Source: CAVURW01 sp963743595
GTDB taxonomy: Bacteria; Verrucomicrobiota; Verrucomicrobiia; Methylacidiphilales; UBA1321
Length of the DNA: 43,082 bases
Assembly: GCA_963743595.1 (NCBI GenBank)
Contig: CAVURW010000166.1
Span: 1 to 43,082, forward strand
Reading direction: 5' to 3'
Made by a program: the position numbers and the translations under genes. The notes under the pieces are model-generated. The model ran no database searches, was not told the DNA's origin, and worked only from the letters and a program-made list of their open reading frames with translations. Numbering within the stretch: position 1 is the stretch's first letter; every line of letters begins with the position of its first letter. Positions 25,752 to 35,045 of this stretch are shown in pieces.

Positions 25752-28457
25752 ATGAAACTTTTTCCTTTCACGCGGGTTCGGGAGCACGTGAGAAATCGGC
25801 TTCTTGGTTGGACCTTGTTTGCAGTCGCTGTGGCGGCCCTTCCTTTGCGGGCCGACCCCAGCGCAACGCCCACTCCAAACGCCGATGGTGTGGGACAACC
25901 AGGTCCGTTTCCGTTCCAAGATAGCTCGCTACCGTTAGATAAGCGCTTGGATGATGTGTTGGGGCGTCTGACTCCGGATGAAAAAATCGAACAGCTGATG
26001 ATGAAGGCTCCAGCGATCCCCCGGTTGGGCATCCCGGCATACCATTACTGGAACGAGGGACTGCACGGGATGGCGCGTAACGGCCCTGCTACTGTCTTCC
26101 CCCAAGCGATCGCCTTGGGTGCTACGTGGGATCCGATCTTGGAGGGAAAAGTGGCCGACGTGATTTCGACGGAATTTCGGGCCAAGAACAATGAGACGAT
26201 CTCCAAGAACCCAGGAACGAATATTTACCAGGGTTTGACTGTCTGGTCGCCCAACATCAATATTTTCCGAGATCCCCGTTGGGGACGCGGGCAGGAAACG
26301 TACGGGGAAGATCCCTACCTCACAGGATGCATGGGGGTCGCCTTCGTGCGCGGATTGCAGGGTGATGACCCCACTTATCTGAAGACGGTTGCCACGTTGA
26401 AACACTTTGCCGTTCATAGCGGTCCGGAAAAACTTCGCCACGTTTTCGATGCCCATCCATCGGGCCGGGACCTCCATGAAACCTATCTTCCAGCGTTTGA
26501 GGCAGGTATTACAGAAGGGCACGCTTGGTCTGTAATGAGTGCTTACAATGAGGTGGATGGTGTCCCAGCACCCGCTAATAAAATGTTGCTGACAGACATT
26601 CTTCGCACCACCTGGGGCTTCCAAGGCGCAGTGGTCGGAGATGTGGACACCGTGGGCGATGCCTTTGGGGCGCATCACTACGGCACCAGTCCGGCGGAGG
26701 TCTGTGCGACATGCTTGAAAGCAGGCAATGACGAATGTAGCGGCGGTGCCTATGATCATCTCCACGACTCCCTTAAACAAGGGCTGATTACCGAAGCGGA
26801 TCTTAACGTGGCACTCCGGCGGCTCTTCACCCTGCGGTTCAAGCTGGGAATGTTCGATCCTGCCGATAAGGTTCTCTACCGCAAAATTCCGATTTCCGCT
26901 CTGAATGCGCCCGAGAACGATACCATGGCTTTACAGGCAGCGCGGGAAGCCCTGGTGCTTTTGAAAAATGATGGCTCCCTGCCTTGGAATCCAAAAGATC
27001 TCAAGACCGTGGCAATTTTAGGTCCTACCGCTGATGACAATGGTGCCGTTGTGGGTAATTACGCCGGTACGCCGGTCAAGCCGGTGAACATCCTAATGGG
27101 AATAACGAACAAACTTAAGCCATTGGGCATAACCGTCCTCCATGACCCTGCCATTCCCTTGGTTTCCGGCTTCCGGGAGACGGGAACCACTATTCCGGAA
27201 AGTTCCCTCTTCAGCGACGGGCAGAAGACAAACACAGGCCTTGTTGGCACGTTCTTCAGCGACGATGCCTTTAAGAAGCCGATCGCCGGTCAACCCACTC
27301 GCACGGAAAAGGCTCTGGACCTCAATTGGTCCGAAGACCAACCGCTTCCTGCCTTGCCCTTGAAGGATAATAAGATCGAGTGGACGGGTGTCTTGATTCC
27401 CAATTTAACCGGTGAGTATGCCTTAACACTGAATTTCATGGGCAGTGCAAGGCTTTATGTCGACGATAAACTTCTTTTGGATGAGAAGCATCCGAAAGAC
27501 CAAAAAGCCAACCATGCCAGCACGGGGCTAAGTCTCACCGCTGGCCAACTTTATCATTTGAAAGTGCAATACATGCAAACGCCCGACAGCAACATGGGAA
27601 AGATTCAATTAGGCTGGCGCTTGCCTGGAGGAATGGAAAAGGCTCTGGCTCTCGCCAAACAGGCTGACCACATTATCCTGACCCTAGGCCTGACTCCCGG
27701 CTTAGAAAATGAGGAAATGGGGGTGGAATTAGAAGGGTTTGATCGTGGTGATCGGACAACGATCGAACTGCCGAAGATTCAGGAAGATCTCCTGGCTCAG
27801 GTGGCAGCGCTGGGCAAACCTACTATAGTGATCTTGACCAATGGTAGTGCCCTCAATTTTGACACTTCCAAGCCAAACGCAATTCTGGAAGCGTGGTACT
27901 ACGGCCAGCGCGGCGGGGATGCTGTTGCCGAGGCCATCGTCGGTGAAACGAACCCTGGCGGGCGATTACCAGTGACCTTCTACAAGTCATCGGATGACCT
28001 ACCCTCTTTTGAAGATTATTCCATGGCTAACCGGACCTACCGTTATTTTAAGGGCAAGCCGCTCTATGCGTTCGGCTACGGGTTGAGCTACACCACATTC
28101 ACCGACGAGCACATTACGGTGAGCGAAGAAAAGGCCGACAAGACCATGGACCTAAGCGTTAAAGTCACTAACACGGGCAAAGTGGCTGGAGATGAAGTGG
28201 TACAGGTCTATGCTCATGCCGAAAAGCCTCCGGTTGAAATGCCTCTGGAGTGGCTGATTGGTTTCCAAAGAGTGCACCTGAACCCTGGAGAAAGCCAATC
28301 GGTGGTGATTCCTCTCAAAGAAAAGAATCTGAGGCGGTGGGACGAGCAAGGCAACAAGTATGTGGTGGATGCCGGTGTCTACGACCTACGAGTGGGCAGC
28401 GCTTCTGATCACATTTTGGGCGAAGTGCCCTTCACCGTCAAAGTAACGACACCTTAA
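25752..28457 (+). CDS. GH3 beta-glycosidase with PA14 insert, exported
   Basis: From ATG 25752 the product has 901 residues. The signal peptide (LLGWTLFAVAVAALPLRA) is followed by a short Pro/Thr linker and the GH3 barrel: GIPAYHYWNEGLHG, SPNINIFRDPRWGRGQETYGEDP, LKHFAVHSGPE and GAVVGDVD, where the Asp after VVG is the probable nucleophile. The second domain contains a PA14 module (GLVGTFFSDDAF ... GKIQLGWRLPG), then ELEGFDRGDR, FGYGLSYTTF and a C-terminal fibronectin III-like domain. This layout is typical of beta-xylosidases and beta-glucosidases that trim oligosaccharides. The frame runs upstream to 25578 but that part is the fragment region, so 25752 is the start. It closes the cluster. 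Confidence 0.92.
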   Translation: MKLFPFTRVREHVRNRLLGWTLFAVAVAALPLRADPSATPTPNADGVGQPGPFPFQDSSLPLDKRLDDVLGRLTPDEKIEQLMMKAPAIPRLGIPAYHYWNEGLHGMARNGPATVFPQAIALGATWDPILEGKVADVISTEFRAKNNETISKNPGTNIYQGLTVWSPNINIFRDPRWGRGQETYGEDPYLTGCMGVAFVRGLQGDDPTYLKTVATLKHFAVHSGPEKLRHVFDAHPSGRDLHETYLPAFEAGITEGHAWSVMSAYNEVDGVPAPANKMLLTDILRTTWGFQGAVVGDVDTVGDAFGAHHYGTSPAEVCATCLKAGNDECSGGAYDHLHDSLKQGLITEADLNVALRRLFTLRFKLGMFDPADKVLYRKIPISALNAPENDTMALQAAREALVLLKNDGSLPWNPKDLKTVAILGPTADDNGAVVGNYAGTPVKPVNILMGITNKLKPLGITVLHDPAIPLVSGFRETGTTIPESSLFSDGQKTNTGLVGTFFSDDAFKKPIAGQPTRTEKALDLNWSEDQPLPALPLKDNKIEWTGVLIPNLTGEYALTLNFMGSARLYVDDKLLLDEKHPKDQKANHASTGLSLTAGQLYHLKVQYMQTPDSNMGKIQLGWRLPGGMEKALALAKQADHIILTLGLTPGLENEEMGVELEGFDRGDRTTIELPKIQEDLLAQVAALGKPTIVILTNGSALNFDTSKPNAILEAWYYGQRGGDAVAEAIVGETNPGGRLPVTFYKSSDDLPSFEDYSMANRTYRYFKGKPLYAFGYGLSYTTFTDEHITVSEEKADKTMDLSVKVTNTGKVAGDEVVQVYAHAEKPPVEMPLEWLIGFQRVHLNPGESQSVVIPLKEKNLRRWDEQGNKYVVDAGVYDLRVGSASDHILGEVPFTVKVTTP

Positions 28458-29420
28458 CACAAATTAACCATAAAATACGTCGAGGTGGACCATCACTCCA
28501 ACGGAAATGCCAGGGATCTGGAAGTGCGCTAACTACCTGCATTAGTTTTCACAATTGTTTAATGAAGTGCAATAAAACCGCGTCAAATCAGGTTTCAAAA
28601 TTAAATCTGGACTGTTATAACGAAAAAGTTCAGAAATCGTACGGCGATTTGCCACCTCACCTTGTGCATTAATCCGTTAGGAAAAATCTATGATGCTTGA
28701 TCTCTTCATTTTTGGAGCACTACCTCTACAACCGTTCCAGATTCTGTTAGAACGAGATTCGGCAGCCGCCTGTTCGGATCAATATGCAGCCGTTTATGGT
28801 GTGGACGGTATTTCTGTAGACGCTGCCAAATCGCTACTAGGTAGCTCCCATCTTGAAACTTCTTGCAAGGAGTCTGGAAACTTTTTTGCTGCTGCACGGT
28901 TTGCCTCCAATTATAAAAAGAACTAGGGCGAAAGTTGAAACGATTTTCGCATTAAATGACGCGAGATAATTTCCACTAATGCGAGTTTTGATGAACGGCG
29001 TATCGATTATCGATTAAAACTAGAGCCTCTTGTCTTTTTGTTTCAGTTTATTCTTTTCCGATTTGATCTTCGGCTCTCCCCTTCCAAATCGGAATGTCCT
29101 GCCTGATTGCGAACCTTGAGAGTCATCCCCACGCGGAAACAATCGGGAGCATCTTGAAAGTATTGCGTACCATCGGAAAGCGTGGCCCCATCATCTTTGA
29201 TCGCGAACCTTTTTTGAGCGATTTGCCGGAACTTGCCCTCAAGAGCAACGGTTTGACTTGCAATGAGACCCAGGCCTTCGACCGTCTTTTCAGACGGTCG
29301 GCGACCTGGGCTGGAATTGACGCCTCGCTTCGGCCTCAAGCAAAAGACAACCTGAACTGCGAACATCTGTTCAGCCGTGTTCTTGAGGTGTTGGTTTCCG
29401 TTTAGCTGATCGATCGCGAC
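28458..29420. other. 960-bp region without a secure gene
   Basis: Several short frames occur, none convincing: plus 28690-28926 (78 codons), minus 28897-28706 (63 codons), and overlapping frames on both strands at 29043-29405. The minus frame at 29366-29043 has the more protein-like content (KFRQIAQKRFAIKDDG) but matches nothing I know. A reading VEVDHHSNGNARDLEVR ending in TAA at about 28531 looks like the tail of a lost gene. The nested hairpin at 29269-29310 is the only clear structure. The region probably holds gene remains at the right border of the polysaccharide cluster. Confidence 0.4.
29269..29310. repeat. nested inverted repeat (hairpin)
   Basis: Inner arms CGACCGTC (29279-29286) and GACGGTCG (29293-29300) enclose TTTTCA. 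Outer arms CCCAGG (29269-29274) and CCTGGG (29305-29310) add six more pairs across short internal loops. The stem is GC-rich and stable. There is no T run on either strand, so it is more like a palindromic repeat element or RNA structure than a classical terminator. Confidence 0.6.
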
Positions 29421-31839
29421 CTACTTACTCGCCGCCAGCAGCGTTTCCACCTCTGCGAGCTGTGTTTCAGCGGTGTTGAGCGTGCGAAGCTTTTTGAGCA
29501 ATTCGATCCGCTCCGGTTCGGTGGCTTTCGTGCGTGCCCAGTTGAGGAGTTTCTCCAGGAGAGGCAGGTTTTCCTGAATTTGGAAAACAGCCAGACGCCG
29601 GACATCTCCTTCCCACACGAGCAAATCGAGGTCCATCGAATCGGCAGGGGCGACCTCGTCTGCGTAACTAGCCGGACTCGCCGAAATCGGGCCATTGTAT
29701 CCAGCGCCACCCATCGGCGGCGGTATCGGCGGGTGTATCGATTGAGGCATTGCCACAGATGGTTTGCTGTTCAGAGACACCATTGTGGGGTCCGCCGCGC
29801 TATTCATCTTTCGAGACGCTCCTCCTTTGCCTCCACGAGGCGCTGATGCACTCATACTCGGCATGGGAGCAGAAGGAGCGCTCGGCGGCATCGCCCTTGT
29901 CTTCGCCATCGGGACTGAAGAAGGACGAGGCATGGCCCCCGGCCGTGAAAGGGCAGAAGCTGGCGCAGGTGCACATGCCATGGCCATGGGAGCGCGAAGC
30001 GTAACGCCGCATTCCCTTTCTTCTCACTGATGCGGGTGAAGGCTCGGTTGATTCACCAGCACATCGGCCGCTTGTTGCTTCGTTTCATCCCACGTCACCC
30101 ATGCAGCACCGGGGCACGAGATGTTGAATTGGCAGGCGAGCTTCACCGCTTCATTCTTGCGATTGTGCCGAAGGTGTTCGTCGATCTGTTCCTTCGCCCA
30201 AAGAAGTTCCAGCGCCAGGTTGGAAGTTGGCGTAAACGGCAATATCCATTCTTTGAGCTCACCGTTTCGGTTTTTAGCCGAGAGAAGCAGTTCAGAATCG
30301 ATCGGTTCTGTCGACTCGTGATGGAACGCCGCGAAGAGCACGTCACCGCAATAGACAGGCGGGAGCTTCGACACGCTGGAGGCACCGAGCTGCTCCCGGC
30401 GCTCAACGACGTGCTCAACCTCATTAACGACTCCGCCTCGGGTCGCCCTTCCACCGTCATCATCATCACTGATGGTCAGGTCGGAAATTCGCAGCCCATC
30501 CTGGATGTGCTGAAGTCCAGCGCGAGTCTCGTCGTGCACACCTTCGGAATCGATACGGTGGTCAATGACGCGCTCTTGAAGGAACTCGCCACGCAACAAA
30601 ATGGGTGGTGCCTGCTTAAGACGCCCTCGGACGATATCGCTGGGGCCGTTCAGCTTTTGGCCGAACGAATCGCCAGCCCCGCGTACACGGATCTCACGGT
30701 GCTGAATTCATGGACGTGGAGAGGTGCTTTTCCAACGAGCGGAACTTGGGGTCGCGCAGGATGTTATCGCGCGGCTCCAGCTGACTGGAGAAGTGGAAGA
30801 AATCCGATTCGAAGAAACAGATATCGACGTGGTCTTGATCCCCCAAGATCGCGACGAATCGCTTGAGCGCTTCCAGCGTTTTCGTCCATTTCTCGCCACT
30901 CATACTGCCGGAGCGGTCGACTAGAAAGTAGATGTCTTGCGCGAGTTGTGCCGAGCGAATCGATTGCACCGGGGCGGCAATCGAAAGCAGCGCATAATTG
31001 TCCTTGCGAAACAGCGTGATCTCGTCCGTGCCCGGCTGGCGCAATTCCAAAACGAAATCGCGATCTGGCAGGTTTTTCTCGGAATCGAGCGTGGCGGAGT
31101 TACGGTCGGGTTCACCACCGGTCCCGGCTTTAGAGCCGATGTGCAGCGGATGCGTGGGGCTGCTCAGCGTGGCGGAGGTCGGGGCGAGAATTTCCATGCA
31201 CAGAGCTGCGGCGCGATCGTCATGGCGAGAGATCCGGGGCGGAGTGATTTTTGAAGCATCCGGCACTTGGTCAGTATCGGTCTCCGAGCCCAGGCCGCGC
31301 GAGGAGCGGAAGAGCGGCTTGCCGGGAATGTAGGGGATGCCGGGGCACAGCGGAATGCGCAGTCGGCTCACACGAGTCGCTGCTTCGGCGGTTTGCTCCA
31401 GCAGATCGAGATACGAGATTTTGATCTCGGCCTCTTCGCCTGGCTGGAGATTGCCCAGATCCATCACAAAGAGGTTCTTTCGCACGGACTCCACGAGAAC
31501 GGCGTGCTGGCCTTCGCGCTGATGTTCTTCGTATTCCTTGCGGGCCTCGGCTTCGGGTTTGACTTTAGCGACGATCTTACGGTCGCCGATCCACATTTCG
31601 CACGCATACACCGCGGCCTCGGAAGGAAGCGGAAACGTGTAGCGCACGTTCACGGGCTTGGGGCCATCGTTTACATAAAGTTGCGCCATGCTGACGAGCG
31701 CCAATGGGCCGTCGATTCTCGCCTAGCACGAGACAGCTTTCAGCGGCAATTGGAGTTGCTTGGAATCGATGATGTTGATGCCAAACGCGGCGCGTTCTGG
31801 AGCGGATTCGATAGGAAGGAAACAGGATTTAAGAGGCAT
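29421..31839 (-). pseudogene. VIT/vWA-domain protein gene, disrupted by inversion and stop codons
   Basis: Reading leftward from ATG 31839 (11 bp inside the MerR gene end), the frame codes for a VIT domain start (LQLPLKAVSC), hits TAG at 31725-31723, then continues in the same frame with ARIDGPLALVSMAQLYVNDG, the rest of the VIT domain, and a vWA domain with the MIDAS motif FLVDRSGSMSG. After EKHLSTS (about 30712) the expected sequence is missing; it is found on the plus strand at 30372-30707 (HAGGTELLPAL ... IIITDGQVGN ... SPAYTDLTV). Minus-strand homology resumes at KLPPVYCGDVLFAAF (30368 down) and reaches TGA at 30026-30024, beyond which the same frame runs on through a Pro/Ala-rich segment and a helical tail to 29421. 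VIT-vWA proteins are metal-dependent adhesion/scaffold proteins, often next to a MerR-like regulator as here. The gene cannot make an intact product as sequenced. Confidence 0.82.
30372..30707 (+). other. inverted internal segment of the VIT-vWA gene
   Basis: This plus-strand stretch encodes the second half of the vWA domain in one open frame (GGTELLPALNDVLN, VIIITDGQVGNSQP, VHTFGID, LLAERIASPAYTDL), while both flanks encode the rest of the same gene on the minus strand. Breakpoints fall near 30366-30375 and 30707-30715. No long inverted repeat is visible at them; the right one lies on a GAATTC. The frames across the two joints cannot both be restored without also losing or gaining a base, so the event was not a clean flip. 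Confidence 0.8.
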
Positions 31840-32443
31840 TTTTGTTCTGGGTTAGGAGGGTTTGGATTTGATTGTAGGTGTCTTGCGAAAGCGGTGCGGA
31901 GCCGGGCGGGCAAACGAGCAGAAAGCCCTCGTTCAGCGCCAGGGTCGTCCAGGTGGCTATTTGTATGGGCTCGCGGCGCGCCCCTTTTCCTTTCGCCTTC
32001 CCTTTTTGGAGAACGACGGGGGAGGAGGCTGGTTGATTCGAGTTATTACCGGGTAGGGCGGCGGTTGAGGGTGGCGCGGTGTCCGGGTGCGATTTCAGCG
32101 CAGGGTAAGGAAGCGGCGGTTGCAGGGATGAGTGAAGCGGGGCGTGCGCGATGTGAATATCGTGCAGGTGCAGGAGCTGGTTCAGATCGTTTTCGGTCAG
32201 TCCATTCAGTGTCGTTTTGATATCGGCCAGCGACCGGGCTTCGCGCTGGAGGAGTTTAATGGCGATGAGCTGCGCCTCATGCAATGTACCGTATTGCGAA
32301 AACGGCCCGCTCTGAAGAGGCGGCGAGAGCAGACCGATGCTGCGATAGAAGTAACAGGTGCGCTCGTTGAGATCATCCACCGGCCCCCGATTATGGAAGC
32401 GAAAGACTTGATTGACTCGGGCGATGAGCTGCTTGAGCGTCAT
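31829..32443 (-). CDS. MerR-like regulator
   Basis: The 204-residue protein has an N-terminal winged-helix of MerR type (ERTCYFYRSIGLL, then YGTLHEAQLIAIKLLQREARSLADIKTTL). A Pro/Ser-rich linker (about residues 105-150) and a C-terminal domain without Cys-metal motifs follow. Regulators of this form commonly sit just upstream of VIT-vWA genes, as here, where the two overlap by 11 bp. It therefore probably regulated that gene and itself. Candidate operator repeats lie directly upstream at 32452-32490. The regulator frame is intact although its target gene is not. Confidence 0.78.
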   Translation of the reverse strand: MTLKQLIARVNQVFRFHNRGPVDDLNERTCYFYRSIGLLSPPLQSGPFSQYGTLHEAQLIAIKLLQREARSLADIKTTLNGLTENDLNQLLHLHDIHIAHAPLHSSLQPPLPYPALKSHPDTAPPSTAALPGNNSNQPASSPVVLQKGKAKGKGARREPIQIATWTTLALNEGFLLVCPPGSAPLSQDTYNQIQTLLTQNKNAS

Positions 32444-32451
32444 GTCGTTAC

Positions 32452-32490
32452 ACTGTCAAATAATGTGTCAGTAGTCAACTGTCATTTAAC
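32452..32490. promoter_or_regulatory. repeat operator candidate upstream of the MerR-like gene
   Basis: ACTGTCAAATAA (32452-32463) and ACTGTCATTTAA (32479-32490) share 10 of 12 bases, with a further TGTCA at 32466-32470 between them. They begin 9 bp upstream of the MerR-like start and could serve autoregulation. This is by position and repetition only. Confidence 0.4.
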
Positions 32491-32587
32491 ACTACAGTGC
32501 AAAGATATTTTACAGCGCCACCGCTTTTGCCTTGTCTCCCACCGATTCTCCTTCCTTTACGCCGCACGAAATTGGTATCAGCTCCCT

Positions 32588-32980
32588 GTGTTTTGGGATT
32601 ATTTGTGGATCTGTCTCGGCGGCGCGCTCGGCACAGGGGCTCGCTACTGGCTCTCGACGACAGTCGCTCTGGCAGCTGGCGAGACCTTCCCGCTCGGCAC
32701 CCTGGTGATTAACGTCACCGGCAGCATCATCATCGGATTCTTCTCCGGCATGACCGGTCCGGAGGGGCGGTGGCTCGTCAGCCCACAATTCCGTAATTTC
32801 TTTATGGTGGGCATCTGCGGCGGATACACCACATTCTCATCGTTCAGCCTACAGACGCTAAAACTCGCACAAGACGGCCAGTTTTACTGGGCCGGCCTCA
32901 ATGTGATCGGCTCTGTGATGCTCTGCCTTTTCGGAGTGTGGTTGGGCAATGGCGTAGCGGTGTGGATGAGTCGGCCGTAA
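32588..32980 (+). CDS. crcB: fluoride channel/exporter FluC (CrcB)
   Basis: From GTG 32588 the product has 130 residues, the usual length for one FluC subunit. It has four hydrophobic helices and the conserved patterns GGALGTGARYWLS, GTLVINVTGSIIIG and GGYTTFSSFSLQ, the last containing the Phe-box region. FluC forms a dual-topology dimer that lets fluoride leave the cell. The frame is open far upstream (to 32132), but that part is antisense to the MerR-like gene; TTG 32603 is another start option. I looked for a fluoride (crcB) riboswitch upstream and could not see one. Confidence 0.9.
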   Translation: MFWDYLWICLGGALGTGARYWLSTTVALAAGETFPLGTLVINVTGSIIIGFFSGMTGPEGRWLVSPQFRNFFMVGICGGYTTFSSFSLQTLKLAQDGQFYWAGLNVIGSVMLCLFGVWLGNGVAVWMSRP

Positions 32981-32991
32981 TTTAAACGGCC

Positions 32992-33960
32992 ATGCCCAAC
33001 TTCTACTCGAACCCGAACACGCTGAGTTTCGATCAGTTGGTCGCTTACGACCAGATCGTCAGCAGTTGTGATAATTTCGTGCAGAGTTTAGCGCACCGAT
33101 CTCAAGTCGCCGTGATACCCTATTCCCCGCATGTCAAACCGTTAGACTTCAATCACTTTCATAGCCTGGACCAAGCCCAAATCCGCCTGGAGTTCGCGCA
33201 GGAGGAGTCGCTTCGGATTCTGAATGCAATCGACTACTTCTCTCAGTTCAACCTTACCGATGTCCTACTGGCTATCGAGGCTTATCCGGGTCGGCAAATT
33301 CTGGAGTTGGAACTGAATCCGGTTCAGATTCCACGCCTTTCGGTTCGCGGACTGATTCCGCCATCCATGGCCGTCACACTTCGTGATTTCACTAAAACTC
33401 TGGATGCCACTCCGGAGTTTGACTTCAAACAGCAGTTCGCCGTTCAATCTCGTCGGCTCACTCCTTCCCCAGATGTTATTAATCAGCTCCGAGCCATCCT
33501 CCCGGATACTCCGTTTCGCTTGCGGGCGACCGTATCCGGTCGAAACAATCCCGAACTTTTCGAGATTCTAGCCGTCATTTTGCAGACAGACTTTCACGCT
33601 CGGTATAGTTATCTCGGTTTCAAGGCTTGGTATAAGAGCCTGGAAACGGTACAGATCTGTCAAAAGTGGCTCGGTCCAGAGGCATGTCTTTTGAATGTTC
33701 TTGGACGGATCGCGTTTCCTCGCGGACAGGCTGAAGTCGTTGTGATCAGCACTCCAGTTGGGTTCCGACTCGGGATGAACTTTCGAACGCCTTACCCTTC
33801 CATTCCTCGTGAGCTTCGTGTGCTCCCAGATCGACTTCAGATCGACATGGAAAATCCGACCGATTGCTCGCATTTCCGCTTCATCGACTACAATGGACGA
33901 CCAAGAGAGTGTAACAACAGTTGGAAGCCGTTCTGGACACTCATGCGCATGAATAGCTGA
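32992..33960 (+). CDS. hypothetical protein (322 residues)
   Basis: Complete gene from ATG 32992, 11 bp after crcB. The product has no signal peptide, membrane helix or motif I recognise; it is mixed alpha/beta with a slightly Phe/Pro-rich composition. It stops 5 bp before the macro-domain gene, so the two were probably cotranscribed. DarG-like macro domains usually serve as antitoxins to an ADP-ribosylating toxin, but this protein shows no visible DarT or ADP-ribosyltransferase motif. Function unknown. Confidence 0.65.
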   Translation: MPNFYSNPNTLSFDQLVAYDQIVSSCDNFVQSLAHRSQVAVIPYSPHVKPLDFNHFHSLDQAQIRLEFAQEESLRILNAIDYFSQFNLTDVLLAIEAYPGRQILELELNPVQIPRLSVRGLIPPSMAVTLRDFTKTLDATPEFDFKQQFAVQSRRLTPSPDVINQLRAILPDTPFRLRATVSGRNNPELFEILAVILQTDFHARYSYLGFKAWYKSLETVQICQKWLGPEACLLNVLGRIAFPRGQAEVVVISTPVGFRLGMNFRTPYPSIPRELRVLPDRLQIDMENPTDCSHFRFIDYNGRPRECNNSWKPFWTLMRMNS

Positions 33961-33965
33961 CCCTT

Positions 33966-34420
33966 ATGATTCACTTTGTACAAGGTAATCTCCTCGAAGC
34001 AAAAACGGACGCAGTGGTGAATACCGTTAATACCGAGGGCGTGATGGGCAAGGGGATTGCGCTACAGTTTAAGCAGGCTTTCCCAGAGATGTATCGCGCC
34101 TATAAGAAAGCGTGCGGAGTGCGAGAGGTTCGACTCGGGAAAATGCATATTTTTGATGATCGAGCTGTCCGCGTTGGATCATAAACTTTCCAACGAAAGG
34201 GCATTGGCGGTCCAAAAGCCGCATAGAAGATGTTGAGAACGGTTTGAAGGACCTTATCGCGACTTTGGATTCCGTAAAGGTGAAGTCCCTAGCCATTCCA
34301 GCTCTCGGATGTGGAAACGGAGGCTTGAATTGGGCCGATGTCCGTCCGCTCATTCAGGAGGCCTTCACACGATTCGACGGCGAGGTATTTGTCTACGAAC
34401 CTCGGGCGTTATCCGATTAA
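33966..34420 (+). pseudogene. DarG-like macro-domain protein, frameshifted
   Basis: The first frame (33966-34184) reads IHFVQGNLLEAKTDAVVNTV, then GVMGKGIALQFKQAFPEM and LGKMHIFDD, the start of a DarG/TARG1-type macro domain that removes ADP-ribose from nucleic acid or protein. It then stops. From about 34170 another frame continues exactly as expected: PRWIINFPTKGHWRSKSRIE, SLAIPALGCGNGGLNWADV, ending with TAA at 34418-34420. One missing base between about 34155 and 34170 explains the break. Repaired, the protein would have about 151 residues, a lone macro domain without the C-terminal region of full DarG. Frameshift or sequencing error; no homopolymer is involved. Confidence 0.85.
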
Positions 34421-34521
34421 ATTCCCGTATTCTAACCGCAGCTGCGGCAAGCAAGCCCTTGTGCAATATTCAGATTAACTGTCGGCAACGTCACATTGCG
34501 AAGAAATCGTCGGAATCGTCG

Positions 34522-35022
34522 CTACAATCGGGATTGGGGCGGTATGACCGCTCCTTCGTTCAGAACCCGCGCCGTCTTTTTCCACTTGGGCTCATTCTGG
34601 ATCGTCCGGCTGCTAGAGACCCACAACGCATTTTTAACCGCCTCCAGAACGTGGCTCGGCTGAAAAGGCTTTGAGAAATAATTGATCGAGCCCAACGAAA
34701 GCGCTTCCTCTGCCGAGGGGCGACTTCCATGCGCCGTAATCATGAAAACCGGAAGCGTTCCGCTAATTCGGTTCCGTAAACGCTGCAAAAACTCCAGCCC
34801 GCTATACTCAGGCAGGCAAATATCGATAATCATCACGTCCGGCATCGAGCGAGCGATGTGCGAGTAGGCGATGCTCGGGCGATCTGCTTCCACAACTGTA
34901 CAGATCGGGGCCAAAATCTCCCGTAACAGACCTCGGATATCCGGATCATCCTCCAGAATCAAAACCGTTTTCTTCGCTTGGCGTAGCGTCGCCGTCAACC
35001 GCGGTGGTTTGATCGTTGGCAC
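34522..35022 (-). CDS. single-domain response regulator (receiver)
   Basis: The 166-residue protein is a CheY-like receiver: acidic pocket EDDPD, phosphoacceptor Asp in VMIIDICLPEYSG, the conserved Thr in FMITAHG and Lys in FSKPFQP. No output domain follows, only a short basic tail of about 25 residues. It could relay phosphate in a phosphorelay or act by protein binding. No histidine kinase gene adjoins it. Two palindromes just upstream may control it. Confidence 0.85.
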   Translation of the reverse strand: MPTIKPPRLTATLRQAKKTVLILEDDPDIRGLLREILAPICTVVEADRPSIAYSHIARSMPDVMIIDICLPEYSGLEFLQRLRNRISGTLPVFMITAHGSRPSAEEALSLGSINYFSKPFQPSHVLEAVKNALWVSSSRTIQNEPKWKKTARVLNEGAVIPPQSRL

Positions 35023-35045
35023 AAAATCTCCTGATACAAAGCTCG

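Noticed and set aside
25935..26780. 281-codon minus-strand frame
   Set aside because: Lies wholly antisense to the GH3 catalytic domain and has no motif.
30030..30866. Plus-strand 278-codon frame as an independent gene
   Set aside because: Only 30372-30707 resembles protein (vWA half); the parts on either side are antisense to minus-strand VIT-vWA coding sequence. It is part of the disrupted gene.
31267..32220. 317-codon plus-strand frame
   Set aside because: Antisense to the VIT domain and the MerR-like gene, both recognised on the minus strand.
32444..32587. Fluoride riboswitch upstream of crcB
   Set aside because: The conserved riboswitch core could not be found in this stretch.
32992..33960. 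DarT toxin partner of the macro-domain gene
   Set aside because: Position fits, but the 322-residue product shows no DarT or ADP-ribosyltransferase motif that I can see.
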